A stretch of DNA of 64,000 nucleotides from Pyrenochaeta sp. MPI-SDFR-AT-0127 (GCA_020747015.1 JAGTJM010000011.1:496001-560000); one strand, 5' to 3'; counted from the first letter of the stretch, positions 44,301-56,559 are shown. A program made the numbers and translations. The notes: generated by a model from the sequence alone, not told the origin.

Positions 44301-46688
44301 ACGCATGAGCAGCAGCAAAGCGCCTACCAGCATTATTTGACAGTATAGACGGTTCCAACGCACGGAAATCCTGGATGAGGCGCGCCAGAACCCACTGACG
44401 TTGCGGCAACAGAGACAGCAGTCGCACAATAGTGGTTCCAATGTCTCCAATGTCGCTCACATCATCTCGTGTGAGTCTGTCAAAACTAACTCTCAACAGC
44501 GCAGCAAGAGACCGAGCGTTGGAGTCATTTGCAGCGAAAGCACGAAAAGCTTGTCGTGCACGCAGATCTGTAGTCATCTGGGTATCGAGCTTCCGTCCCC
44601 AGTCTTCTGGGATATCTTTACCCAGGTCTTTGTCCGATAGTGCTGACTGCATAGCGATTTCAGAACAGAAGGCAATGACTGTGGGAAGCGCCCCTGGATA
44701 TTGTTGGTAAAAGTGCTGGACTGAATTGAGGACATCGTTTGGCTGGTCGAGATCCATTGCGTCTTCGTCGTCGCCTGGTTGTAAGAAGATAAAGTTGACT
44801 AGCTTATCGAAATTTGGGAATACCAGTGTGCTCTGTTCTCGGGCCCCAGGAGGTGTGTTTGACATTCTGAACCAATATGGGTCCAGGCCACGGCGCCCCT
44901 CCTCAACAACTTCATGTCGTTCAGCAGCTCCCCCGCTTACAGCAAGAATATCTATCCATCTCGCCAAAGGGTCGTCGAACTGAAGGCATCGGTTCGCGAA
45001 TCGAGTTGCAACGTAACGCGTGCTTCTTGTAAAGTGTGCCGAAGCTGGGGTAGTAACCTGATCGACTGAGGCGTATCTCAGCAGTATCTGCCGAAATCTA
45101 GGCATAACAGACGCATCGAATGGTTTGGAGAAAGCACCTAGAACCGAGGAAAGTGCTTCCTCAATGCTAACAGCCACATCTTTACCTGCTGAATCTTCAC
45201 GGAGAGAGCGGAATAGCCATTCTAGCAGATCCAAAGTAGGCTCAATTAGTATTTTCTCTGGTGCAGCTTTCGCCAGTAGCCCAATAGTCTCATAGCCATA
45301 CCCTCGCAATTCCATATCCTGATCACGGTCTGGGGTCGGCCACCCTTGATCTTGAATGAATGCTCTCAGATTCCCCACCAGGCCTTCGGCGACGGTGGTG
45401 AGGTCAGACGATGCACCACGTCGGGCGACGAAGTTGACAAGGGAGAAGATAGCGGAGCGAAATTTAGATGCTTCTCTTCCTGCGGTCTTGTTGGTTGGGT
45501 TTAGTTCGGCCGAGAGTAGGCCTTCCTCTACGATCTTAGCAATCTGATGCGGATAGGATGTGCACTTGACGGATTTGGAAAGAACGTGAAGAATCCTGAT
45601 TCTTAGTGGTGTTTTCACGGGTAACTGCCCTTGAGGCGCGGCTGAACCAAAATAAAGTTCAAACAAGCTCTCTACTACTTTCGACTCTTCTAGATCTTTA
45701 GAAAGCATGACACGCTTCAGCGTGTCTTCACCAACTTCAGAAATCCGAGAGTTTGTATCAGCAGCTGCGAACAATGCTGGAAAAAACTTCTCATCGTCCT
45801 TGAACATGCCGCTCGCCAGAAAACGTGTTACCAAGGCTTTAGCCTCAGTCAGGTTCAAACCTGAATCTGAGGTTGGATCCCAGGCATCTGGTTTGCCCTG
45901 CAATGTGAGAAATTTGTACTCTTCAACGGAAAGGCCTGGGCATCTGAGCGAGCCGGCAGCTTCTGGGCTGCTCGTTCGTATCATACTCAACAAAAGTAGT
46001 TTTCCAAACCATGTAGAGAGGAAAAGTGCGTCTTCGTTGGTGAGTCCTAATGTCGTCCTGAGTTCTTCGTCCTCTTTGCTCCCGCGCAAAGGAAGCTTGA
46101 AGTGAACCAAGAGGCGGAGAATAAGGTGAAATAGTTGGGAAGCATGCTGGATAGACTTTTCGTAGTCATTGGCAATACCTTGAAGTAATATGGGTAATAG
46201 CTCAAGCCGCTCAGACACCGAGAGACGTGAGATGCCCTGTTGGATGTAGAGAATATCGAAGTGCCGAATCAAAGGTACATCCGCATTGTCCTTGTACTGC
46301 TTGAGGAGTGCGGCAACCGGGAGTTTGATGTCTCTAATGGACTTGGTCAGCGTGGCACGAGTCTTCTTGGTGCAAAAATGGCGGCGTACTGTGACTTGAT
46401 GCGGGTGTTGATGTGCTGGCAAATAGAGATGACCTAGAACGAGAAGCCGCAATCAGCGGCGTTTGGAGAAAAGAATGGCATGACAGTGAAGCATATGAGG
46501 AGTGCAGCGAACAGCCTTACCTTGTTCCTGACAGCCACATGCTCGGAGCCAAGTTTGAGAAGCAGCGGGGACAGATATATCTTCAACAGGTCCTCGAGTT
46601 TCTTCTCTGAGCTTGCGAGAGCTATGCGCATCTCAACCTTGCCGACAAGGGCAAGCTCCTTGGCTTCTGGAGTTTGCTCTGACGCCAT
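41344..46688 (-). CDS. ECM29: Proteasome adaptor/scaffold ECM29
   Basis: HEAT-repeat protein that binds the 26S proteasome, tethers core to regulatory particle and acts in quality control. Exons 46521..46688, 46390..46433, 43037..46333, 42776..42977, 41344..42720 (minus) give 1695 aa. The start MASEQTPEAKELALVGKVEMRIALA is the typical N-terminus. Intron 2 (CA|GTACGC, branch CGCTGAC, acceptor ATTAG) restores RIKSQDIKLPVAALLKQYKDN and LIRHFDILYIQQGISRL, family hallmarks. The body is alpha-helical HEAT repeats, including TDLRARQAFRAFAANDSNARSLAALL and the conserved DRDEVVQEAASRGLGLVYEKGD, MSMASNNSIWSSRAAFGRFG and FDPNPNVQRSMNDIWNALV. It is somewhat shorter than yeast Ecm29 (1868 aa). It is divergent from the UBX gene. 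Confidence 0.93.
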
Positions 46689-47519
46689 GTTGAGGATTGC
46701 GAGCGAGAAGGTCGGCGTGGAGGGATGTTGCAGCACGAGGAGCGTGATCTAATACAGCAAACAGCACAGGCAGAGGCGACTGGCGCGGCCCACCAGCTGC
46801 TCTGAACGATGGACGAGCAGCCGGATTGGATTAGTGTATTTGCTTGTCAAGCCTTCTTCGTCCGCGATTGCCACAATGTTCCGGAGCGGAACATTCACTT
46901 GAGAGGCGACCAGGGTATTGGCGCACGGGTAGCGAATGACGCAGCATGGCCTGCCTGCGACAATCGCATCGCGTCTTCGACTTGCTTCTGCCAACGTCGA
47001 CAGCGTCTGCCTGCCGCGCCCTTTTTTTTTTCCTTTACTAGGCATCGGTTTGGCCTCTTAGCCCTGGCTTGCCTCTTATCTGCTCCTCTTTCCTCTTCCC
47101 TCTAGCGGCCTCCGGACTCGCCGCAGCGCCATTTGCAGGCCCATTCACCGTTTCGTGAAACCTTTTGGCGGCAACCGACGCCCAACCTGCACCGTCTACA
47201 GGATTATTTCACTGCGCTCACCGCTCTTGACTTCTCCGCATATAGAGCACACTGTCCACGCCCCGCTGCCATTGTTCACCAGACCTCGATGGGTACTTAG
47301 ACTGCCCCACCACTATTTTACATCGACCCCAACACCGAGTCGCTTCAACCCAGCTTTCACCACACCGGGCAAAACCAATCCTCGAGCCCAAGTTGAAAGG
47401 CAGAAGCAACCCCCACCACACTACATCGCGTGCCACTCGTACCGTCGAGCCAGGCACCCTCGGTTCAACCGTCTGCACAACTCCCCTGCCAGACGCTCAA
47501 CCACTACCACTTGCCCACC
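46689..47519. other. Divergent promoter region ECM29 / UBX protein
   Basis: 831 bp between two start codons. A 98-codon minus-strand frame with an ATG (46749-47045) lies close upstream of ECM29, but it has no recognisable domain and ends in Cys/Leu-rich sequence. The right half is CT-rich leader-like DNA. Confidence 0.45.
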
Positions 47520-49157
47520 ATGGAGGACGAAAACATTGTCAACTTTGTCAGCATCACTTCGGCCGACCCTAGCAAGGCAGCCCAGTACCTGCGCCTGACA
47601 GACGGCAACCTTGAGCAGGCCATTCAATTGTTCTTCGACAGCCCCAATCTCGATTTCGGCCCTGCACCAGCATCGCAGGCGCCTGCACCAAATGCCTCGT
47701 CGTCCGCGCAAAACCCAATAAACATCGACTCCGACGATGACATGTCTGACTTCGACCCCGTCGCACATGGCTCCACACCGCCTGTACGACCGCCACCCGA
47801 CACAGAAGACGATGAGGCAATGGCACGGCGGTTACAGGAGGAAATGTACGGCGCAGGCGGTGCTGGCGGTGCAGATCCAGAGGAAGTCCGCGCACCAATG
47901 CAGCGGACAACCGAGACGCTGATCGGCCCAGGCTCAAACTGGGGTCCCCCGGAAGATGAAGACGTGGACGCAATGGTGCAGGAACAGCTGGCTCGCAGGA
48001 GAATAGGTATGCTCTGTGCCTCCGGTTTATGATTCCCCGACTTTGCTAACCCTTCCACAGGCCGTGCAGGAATATTCAATCAGCGTCCCACACAACCCAA
48101 CGTTTGGGACAATACGGCAGATTCCAGTGCGCGACGACGCGAGCTTGCAACGGCTACAGGTGGAGCTTCAGAGCAGTCTTCTAAGATGAGCATGCTTGCA
48201 GAGCTCTTCCGCCCTCCGTTCGAAATCATGTACCAGGGAACATGGGAGAAAGCGCGAGATGCAGGCAAGGAGGAAGAGAAGTGGCTCATTGTCAACATCC
48301 AAGATCCGGCCATCTTCGATTGCCAACGCCTTAATAGGGATATCTGGAGGAACGATGATATCAAGGCAACTGTACGGGAGAACTTCTTCTTTCTGCAGTA
48401 CTCAAAGGACGACCCCCGCGGAGAGCAGTATATGAACTACTATTTCCACGCCCGAGACAGCTCAGACGCCTACCCTCACATTGCTATAGTCGATCCTCGG
48501 ACAGGTGAGCAAGTCAAGGTGTGGTCTGGTCCGCCAATACCGGAGCCTGTCGAATTTCATGCGCAACTGCACGAATTCCTCGACCGCTACAGCCTTGACG
48601 TTAGTGCAAAGAACCCGGTTGCAAAGCGGAAAGCAGAGTCTAAGAAGATGGACGTTGACCGTATGACTGAGGAAGAGATGCTGGAGATGGCTTTGCAGAA
48701 CAGCTTGGAGAACGGGAAGGGCCCCAAGGAAGACGACCCAGACGCACTCACAAAGTCCTTCGACAACATCAAAGGAAAGGGCAAAGTGGAAGAGGCAGCA
48801 CCCGAACCGGATCTGGAAACAGAGCAAGAAGCCAACGGTTCTACAAATCCTGTCTTTGCCCAGATCTCATCGCACAATCCACATACTGAGCCTACCATCA
48901 CCGACGCAAAGGTCACCACCCGGATTCAATTTCGAGGACCCTCAGGACGACCTATCGTTCGGCGATTCAACCTCTCCGATCCTGTCCGTCGCGTCTACGA
49001 GTGGATCAAGTCTGACTCCCCTTGGGATGGCAAGCAGGGCGCCGAATTTGACCTTGCCTTTATGGGGAAAAATCTTATCGAGCACCTGGACTCGACCATT
49101 GAGCAGGCCGGACTAAAGGGAGCCAGTGTCATGGTGGAGTTTACCGATAACGAGTAA
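47520..49157 (+). CDS. UBX5: UBA-UAS-UIM-UBX Cdc48/p97 cofactor (Ubx5/UBXN7 type)
   Basis: Adaptor that links ubiquitinated substrates or cullin ligases to the Cdc48/p97 ATPase. Exons 47520..48006 and 48061..49157 give 527 aa. The UBA-like domain is at about residues 5-45 (FVSITSADPSKAAQYLRLTDGNLEQAIQLFF). A Pro/acidic linker follows, with DEAMARRLQEEMYG. The thioredoxin-like UAS domain spans about 205-320 (ELFRPPFEIMYQGTWEKARD, KWLIVNIQD, FFFLQYSKDD). A UIM lies at about 365-380 (TEEEMLEMALQNSL), and the UBX domain runs from about 443 to the end (TTRIQFRGPSGRPIVRRF, VYEWI, and a C-terminal MVEFTDNE). The domain order matches yeast Ubx5 and human UBXN7. The intron is G|GTATGC...CCACAG. It is convergent with the UBA-like orphan. 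Confidence 0.92.
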
Positions 49158-49715
49158 GGTCGCGGCAGCTGAGCGGTCGGTCTGGCGTTCCTTGGTTGTG
49201 GAGTTACTATGCATTACGGAGTATGAGCTATGCACATAGGTGATGGGTTATGATTATGTACTTAGGGTACCTTGGTAAAGTCTGAGATATTCAACGGTAG
49301 AGTCCGCGTAGATCTTAGTTGTAGCCACTGATGTGGTAAATACCCCTGCATTCTTTGGGAACTTTAGCATAGTACGAGTAGCTTAGTATTGCATAATGCA
49401 GTGCTTTAATTACGGACTTTACATCTTTCATCCAGCCCCACCAAACTTCGGCTTTTGTCGTGCTTGTCACCAAATCATACCCATGTCTTTTTACGCCAGC
49501 CAGTGCCTGACGCACCCAGACATACTTTTCAAAAAAAAGGAATCATCACGGCTTCTCACTTTCTCTAGAACATCCAATATATCCTCAGATATGTCTTTGT
49601 TCCACCAATGATACAAATGAATGATCTTCCTTGCCATGCTCCTTCCGCTGCCCAAAAAAACCGGTCTGCTTTGCCCACACGAATTTGTCATTCCCAATCC
49701 TATCAGCTTTCCCTT
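49158..49715. other. Convergent 3' region UBX / UBA-like orphan
   Basis: 558 bp without a gene; AT-rich with short frames only. Confidence 0.5.
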
Positions 49716-52116
49716 TCAACTTCTTCCTCCTTTGGCCTCGTTATTAGTCGCCCGGTCTCCATCACTAGTCTCAGCCACCTTGGCTTCATTTTCACCACAT
49801 TCCTCAATAATCTTGACCTCCCTCCTCCTCCTTGTTGTTACGATGCTAACTTTGCCTTTGTCACTTTTCCTCCGCATTTGCCCTTGCTGATCTACCTCGA
49901 AGCTCTCCTGATCCTGCCATCTGACATTTTGCAGGGCAGGGTCTATGGCGCTGTCGCGACGTTCTTGCTCCGCGATTATCAAAGCCTCAGCCAAAGTCAT
50001 ACCTTCCTCCTGCTTCGGTGGGTGGCCGGCTAACGAGCTACTTGTGAATTGAGTTTGTGCTGTAGGATTCGCTCTGATGGGTTGGATGGAATTAGACAGC
50101 TGCCGCTTGCGTTTGCCAGAGCATTGAGCATTTGCTGGATGTGCGTGTGGATCTGCTCCCTGAAATTGCCAATACGTTGGGCGAACCTTGTACGGAGAAG
50201 ACAACGCGGGATCGATGGCATCGGCGCTTGGGTTTGGTCGCGAGGGCATCGGCGTGCCACCTCTAGCGTATTGGACTTGGTTTTCCTCAGGCGGTTCAAT
50301 ACCACTAGGGTGCGTAGCTATACCTTTTGAGGCTTCATCAATACTTGAATACTTAAATTTGATATTACATCTCTTGCTCTGTCCATCTAGTACGGTATTT
50401 CGGGCTTCATTCATCTGTGCTGCTTTTGAACTCTGGGAAGCAGGGCAATTTGTATTCAGTGATTGGGAAAAGCGACTTCGATCGCTTTCACCCTGAATCT
50501 GCGGTGGTTTCGGAGATCTTGTACGCCTCGTCTGCTGCTCCGCAGATATTAGTTCTTCTAGTCTAGCTCGACTAGCTGCCAGTTCTTCTGGCGTGTCAAA
50601 TGCCAGCCTCTTGTTACTTGGGCCAGCCAGAGCACTGTTTGATAGTTTTGCACTACTAGAAGGTCCTGTAACGCCTTGGACTTCGTCTTCGTTGGGTAGC
50701 CATTGAGCACTTTCTAGAACTGCAAGAGCGAAATCGTCGTCGGTTGATTCTGACCTGAAGCCTTCTATTTGAGCCCAGTGTGAAATTGCATGTTGTGCAT
50801 CCCAGCCATTTGCTGCGAGTAACGATATTGAGACCTCAATACTCTGATCAGTAATCTCCATGAAGTGCATAAGAGCAACTTGCTGAAGATTAGACAGGGC
50901 ATCTGTAACAGTTGACTGGTCGGCTTCCATATATTCCACGGGCCTGTGGAGATTGGCTCGAGATTTCCCTATCAGGTTTTCTCGGGAATCTTTAAGCTGA
51001 ACTTCGATTTCGAAGGAAGTGTCATGGTCGACTAAGCCTGTAACTTGCAGCTCTTTCTTCCGGGGACCAAAATCCCCAATGAGTTGCGTGACATCGGTAA
51101 GCCCTGCAATGTCAGCCTGCTGGGCCTGTGTAAGCAAAGTACTGCTGCTACCTCTTATGGAATGTGTGCTAACGTCTTTTCTGGTCTGCTTGAGTAAATC
51201 CAAGTTTCGGCGTATGGCTTCCCTCTGAGCTTCCGCTAGTATCGTCTTGCTGCTGGTCCCAGCTTCCCCACTTGCTCTGCTTGTTTGTTCGATATCACTC
51301 TCAGGCTCTTCGACTTCGGGAAGCCTCATCTTTCCTTGTTTTTTCTCACTCATGTCGGCCTCAACGTCCTGGGCCTGACTCGAAGTCGCCGATGAAATCG
51401 TCCAATCTACGCCAGAACTTCCGTGCTTAGGTTCGTCACCCCCTTGAACGCTATCAAGGGCATCTCCCATGTCATCATACTGCCTTTGGACCTTCATTCT
51501 TCTCTTTCGGAGCTCCTGAAGTTGTTCGGGATCAAATTCAAATTTACTCCATACCAACCTCGCGGTCTCGTACAGGTATCTCCACCGAACCTGCTCGGTG
51601 ATGGATCCATGCTTACACACCCTGTTGCGTTCCTGTTGATGCACTTGAGAGACGTTCGGGCCGTACACCAGCTCTTCCTTGCCATGGAGCACTATTGGAG
51701 CACCAAATATCTCAGCGTTGTATGCTTGCATACCGAATGTTCCGGAGAGGAACTTTGCAAGATTCGCTAGACCCTTGATATAATAGGCGAAGTCGAGGTC
51801 ATCGATAGTGAAATCGCGTATGTACACAAGGCATGCTCGCTCATCAAAAGTAGCCTCCTTCTCTGAATCGTCAAAGTCGGGGTGGTTGTAGGGAGCGTAA
51901 TGCCACTCCCGGTCCAATTTCTTGAGGATCTCAAAATCACGGTCTACCAAGCTGTCAATGTTAGAACCGGTCCACAGAGTACTTTATTTGCTAGTGTGAC
52001 AGATGTGATTACTGGAACACCCAGATCTGACAAGACGACTAGTCGATCGCATCTTTGAAGTCCCTCGGCTCAGTTTCTTCGCAAGGCAGCTGGATCGCAG
52101 GCTTCAGTCGCGGCAT
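49716..52116 (-). CDS. Orphan protein with central UBA-like segment
   Basis: Unrecognised protein of 770 aa. Exons 52040..52116 and 49716..51951 (minus). The large exon has no ATG at its start; TTCTAAC plus TGACAG just before it looks like an intron 3' end. A 77-nt first exon (MPRLKPAIQLPCEET, ending AID) fits the phase, but its donor (GTCGTC) is weak, so the N-terminus is uncertain. A conserved-looking region of about 150 residues follows (DFEILKKLDREWHYAPYNHPDF through VRWRYLYETARLVWSKFEFDP). A UBA-like helix bundle lies mid-protein (FMEITDQSIEVSISLLAANGWDAQHAISHW). Near the C-terminus is an acidic/alanine helix (EGMTLAEALIIAEQERRDSAIDPAL) that resembles a UIM. The rest is disordered. Ubiquitin binding is inference. 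Confidence 0.65.
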
Positions 52117-52347
52117 CGCAGTTGTTGCTATTTGTAATGGTATGAGCAAAGAATAAGGTAAGCTGAGTAGCTGACAAGAGAAACACAGCCGGGTGGGAGA
52201 CTATGCAATGTTGAGAACAAGTGTCAGATTTGCGAGAGTCTTACAAGAAAGAAGGCGCGATATGTAATCACCATGTTCTCCTCAACGACTTTAGGGCGAC
52301 CTGCAATAGATCTTAATACTCCTATTGTCCCTCTGTCTATACACTTC

Positions 52348-52892
52348 TCAATACTCTTTCATAATTGCTTCATCTCCAATCCTTTGCGTAAATCCTACTG
52401 TTCGACTTTTAATTCTCCAGACCCCGCTCGCACCCTGGACGCCCTCATACTTGCCGTCCTTTGCGTCAAGAAGCACGAGATCATCCGTATATTTTCCATA
52501 TGCGCAAAGCATCTTCCCCTCGTGTGGGCCCTGACCAAAATGCACACCCTGAAAGTAAGTTACCGCGTGAGCTTCTTTCCCGTCTGTGCTGAAACTTATG
52601 GTTTGTGTTGTGAGGTTGTGGTGTGTTCGAATGGGCCCAAGGCTGTGACATAGGCATTGTGTCAGTCGTAGCGCGAGCACCAAGGGAAAGCCTGACCAAA
52701 TTACCGATTCTTAATAGCAGTACTAACTGCTTGGACGCCATTTAAGTTCGAATTGAAGGGGTAATCTGCAATGACATCAGGCAGAAAAACCTTCTCAAGC
52801 AGAACGAAATCTTTCAGATCTAGCGCCTCGCAGTATCGCGCCAGAACATTTTTGATAGCAATTTGATCAAGTGGATTAACCTCAGGCATCAT
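52348..52892 (-). CDS. SnoaL-like/NTF2-fold protein
   Basis: Small alpha+beta-barrel protein of the SnoaL-like (NTF2 superfamily) type, a fold used by polyketide cyclases, dehydratases and ring-hydroxylating dioxygenase beta subunits. Exons 52705..52892 and 52348..52642 (minus) give 160 aa. Diagnostic features are the N-terminal helix and following loop (QIAIKNVLARYCEALDLKDF, then LEKVFLPDVIADYPF) and the later strands THHNLTTQTISF, EAHAVTYFQGVHFGQ and GVWRIKSRTVGFT. The Tyr/Asp positions typical of the SnoaL pocket are present. There is no signal peptide. It is divergent from the P450 gene across 1.4 kb, and only 231 bp from the UBA-like gene. The reaction cannot be assigned. Confidence 0.82.
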
Positions 52893-54280
52893 GAAGCTTG
52901 CTGTCTATATGGGTATACATAATGGAAACTGAGCAGCTTTATAGACGTGTCCTAGCCCGTCTACGGGACCCCGCATCATGGGCCCGAAAGCGTGGCAAGT
53001 ATTACACCATGAAGAAACACAATGTGTACTCAGTATCAGCCATTAGTTATTCGTGATAGATGCACACTCAGATGATATCTTCTGACCAGAAAAGGTTCCC
53101 TTTCGTGGGTCAAGTAATCATTGTGTATCAGAGCCGTATAATCCGTGATCTGACAGTCCCCCGTTTTTATGTTAATGACTGCAGTCTTTCGATTAAAGCA
53201 GCTTAAAGCAACGGGTTTTGAATATGTCTAAGCAGCATCCTCAATAAAGGATGACAAAGGATGCGAAATGAGGATGCTCAAGATTTCAAGACACAGATCA
53301 ACGTACGACCAAACGACGAAGGATTTGGAGACGAGCATATGCGGCATCGTGATCAAAGAAGTTATGAATGTTCACAGTGCGAAAATTGTGCAACAGTACA
53401 GATTATAGCACACAGTCTGGATTGTAAAGATGTCAAGCCCAAAAGATGCTGAGCCTGAATTGACGTTGACATCACTCGAGATTCTTCGCCAGCTCTATGT
53501 TCAGCCCAGGAAACATTCCACAGCCCCTATGCAGATTAATGTGCCTTAAGAGATTGAAGCAGCTGTCATTTTGCCATTGCTCAGATTCTGCTGCCAATGC
53601 CGCTCCTTCCTAGTAGGTGGGGCTCTTCCTGGCTCAGAATCCACATATCGTCTGGCCTTACTCTAGCACGTCCACGCACCATATCTTGTGATAATTAACC
53701 AGACGCCATTGAGTCGTTTCAGAAATTCTACAAACATAACGTACTCATATCTTTGCCGGATTTCCAGCGCAATTGTTCCGATACAAGGATGAACGTGATC
53801 CATCACGGTTCCACAGGCTGCATTTGCGCTGCAACACACTCTACATGCATACTTTTCCCGCAGCCCGCCTGCACACCCTGCTTGACTTCCCTACCGAAGG
53901 TTTTCGGATTTTGCGGCTGCATAACGTCTCACTAGGCTTTGATAGGACTTGAGCGACCCATGGTGGGCCGGCATGCAACCCTCAGCCTTGTCTTGCTATC
54001 TTTTCGTATGCAAAATGCCTGCAATACGGGGCGGTTCTGTAGGATCTGCTTCAGTGCTTCCAAGTTGAGTCTTTCCAGCATGGGGGATGCCGGGTTCCCC
54101 TCTCGCACACGTCAATAAGATTGTTTGCGATTCGCATGCAACCACTGTCGTTAGCGACATGTATTTGTCGATAGGCGACACGGCTTTACCGACTCTCTTT
54201 GTTTCTAACATTCATCTTCTCTGATTTTCAGTCACTCGATTATTTTGCGTTACTATAGCCATTCTTACTTCCAAAAAGAC
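52893..54280. other. Divergent promoter region SnoaL-like / P450
   Basis: 1.39 kb with only small frames. It is relatively AT-rich in the left half. No RNA gene, repeat family or mobile element is recognised. Confidence 0.5.
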
Positions 54281-56116
54281 ATGGAAACTCTGCAGGCAAT
54301 CAAACTTGATGCATCTCTACAAAATGTGAGCCTTTCAGTACTCCTTGTGTTACTCACAGCGGTACTAGGACGTGTTCTATACATGCAAAAACTCCACCCT
54401 TTGTCCAAGTTTCCTGGGCCATGTACGTATGCTTTGTACAATACGCTCATCCACGACGTGTACTGACTTCATATTAACAACCGTAGGGTATGCAACCTCA
54501 TTCTCTCTTGTTGGTGCTATTATCTCCATCAAGCAAAGAGAGCCGGAGTTTTTCATGTATCTAGTGAAAAAATATGGGTGTAAGTCAACCAAATGATTGC
54601 TCCGAGCTCTTTGGTCCTAACGTACCGTAGCGGACAAGCCAATTCGCATCTCACCCACAATGTTGCTGTTTCCGAGCCCATCTGCGCTAAAAGATATCTA
54701 CTGGGATTCTCAATGTAACCAAAAGTCCGGGTTGTATGGCACAGGGGCTCTAGGACCCCCACATTTGTTCTCTACGCTTGATGGTGACCAGCATCGGGCA
54801 TTGCGCAAAGCTCTTTCTAATGCTCCGTGGACGATTGGCCAGCTGAAGAATACATGGGAGGCTCGCTTCGACGATCAGGTTACACTATTCATTGAGAAGA
54901 TGCATGAACATGCCGCAGCGAAACGCACAGTTTGCATCTCCGACAAAGTTGCTGAATTTGCCGCTGATATCATGAGTAAGTAACGCCATACGAAGTATAT
55001 GTGAAGTGTACACTGACTTCGTATCTTATCTTTAGGTATGATATCTTTCACAGAGCCTTTCGGATGTGTCAAAAACCAGCGTGATGAGAAGGACATACTA
55101 AGCAACTGGCGCAAGGGCCTCACCTTCTTTGGATTCGTTGGGCGTTTCCGGTTCTTCAGAGAAAGGATCATCAAGCTTCCTGTAGTTGGGTTATGGTTCC
55201 TGCCAGCCATCTCAAATGAGTCTGGCATGGGATGGTTAATGCGTGAAGCAAGCCGCCAGGTGTCAGATCGAGAAAAGCTCATAGCCGAGAAGCAGTTCTA
55301 TGACGCGCCCGACTTCATGCAACAGTGAGTGTTTGCTACTTAACTTGGAAACATATCTTGTTAGTGTACTGATTATGCTCAGCTGTCTTGAAGCCCGCTT
55401 TGCAGATGGCTCGCCCCTGACAATTATGCAGAAGTGCGCACATGTTACACTCCTTATACAGGCTGGTGCAGATACTACTGGAACAGCGCTGGGCTCAATT
55501 GTCCGCTTCATCATAACGCATCCTTCAGCCCTTGCTCGAGCTCGCGCAGAAATCAAAACTGCAGATGAAGCTGGTTTGTTATCTACTCCGGTCCAGTACC
55601 AGGAAACTCGTCAGCACCTTCCGTTCTTCGTCGCTTGTATCAGAGAGGGGCTTCGCCTCAATCCACCTGCGACTAACCTCTTCGCAAGAGTAGTGCCACC
55701 GACAGGCAAGGTTATCGATGGCCATTTCATACCTGGTGGCACAGAAGTCACAAGTCATGCTTATACTGTGCAGAGGAACAAAGTATTGTATGGGAACGAC
55801 GCAGAAGATTTCAAGCCTGACAGATGGCTGATCAGCGAAAAGAGAGCTTTTGAATTCGACGCCGCACAATTTACTTTCGGTGTTGGTCCTAGAGTCTGTA
55901 TAGGAAAAGATATTGCAACCATGGAAATGTACAAGCTCCTACCAGAGGTGAGTATCTCTAAACCATTGCTACCGTGCGTTAATAGGCATGCTAACTCTCT
56001 AGTTCATCCGTCGATTCGACATTAAGCTCGAGAAGCCTGGCAGATATGTCGTCGATGGCGGAGTAGCATACAATGAGGGCTTTCTGGGTAAGCTGGGGGT
56101 GGAGGGCGACGGATAG
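54281..56116 (+). CDS. Cytochrome P450 monooxygenase
   Basis: ER-anchored haem monooxygenase. Six exons, 54281..54422, 54487..54579, 54631..54975, 55036..55324, 55383..55947 and 56003..56116, give 515 aa. It has an N-terminal membrane helix (about residues 17-33, SVLLVLLTAVLG) followed by the proline hinge LHPLSKFPGPW. The I-helix is A317-GADTT. The ExxR is E378-G-L-R381, the PERF-like motif is FKPDRW, and the haem loop FGVGPRVCIG carries the thiolate ligand C462. All canonical residues are intact. The overall sequence resembles fungal class-II P450s often labelled benzoate 4-monooxygenase or pisatin demethylase-like; I cannot assign a CYP family or substrate. Divergent pairing with the SnoaL-like gene suggests an oxidative/secondary-metabolism role. 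Confidence 0.92.
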
Positions 56117-56178
56117 CGCTATCATCTGAGAACTTTCAGTTCATTGTGGGTAATGCATTCCTCATGATCTTCCCGTAG

Positions 56179-56205
56179 CTGGAGTCAGTCGTTTCCGTTG
56201 CGGGG
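56179..56205. promoter_or_regulatory. Two CreA-type consensus matches upstream of GH10
   Basis: CTGGAG at 56179-56184 and GCGGGG at 56200-56205 both fit SYGGRG, the Cre1/CreA carbon-repressor consensus, and lie 16 bp apart. CreA sites in close pairs are typically functional, and xylanases are classic CreA targets. The consensus is short, so chance matches are common. Confidence 0.3.
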
Positions 56206-56552
56206 AACCCCAGCTCGGCTCTGCTGAACGGATAAAGAGGAGAATAGCCGCATGGTTGCGACGCCCCGTGAGCCGCTACCCCGGACTGCGAACGGGCCCA
56301 TGAGGCGGTGTTTAATCGAATGTAATATCTCCGAAGTGCTCTACATGCTGCGTAGTCCCTGCCAGATAGGATTTCATCTCTCCAAATATCACATGTGGAG
56401 GGCCCGCTATTAAGAACCGCTTATACTAACTCTTGCTATACGGGTGAGGTACTTTACAGTAGACATGTCAAGACGGTTATTGAGTTGTGCCTGGAAAGCC
56501 AGAATCGGTGTACCCAGAATAGCATTCGACGTCGTCCTGGATAATGGGAGAA

Positions 56553-56559
56553 CTATATA
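56553..56559 (+). promoter_or_regulatory. TATA-like box of the GH10 xylanase gene
   Basis: CTATATA lies about 60 bp upstream of the xylanase ATG, a spacing compatible with a short leader and a strongly inducible promoter. Confidence 0.45.

Noticed and set aside
46749..47045. 98-codon ATG frame on the minus strand just upstream of ECM29
   Set aside because: A lysine-rich start looks gene-like, but there is no recognisable domain, the end is Cys/Leu noise and it lies within a divergent promoter. Could at most be a transcribed leader frame.
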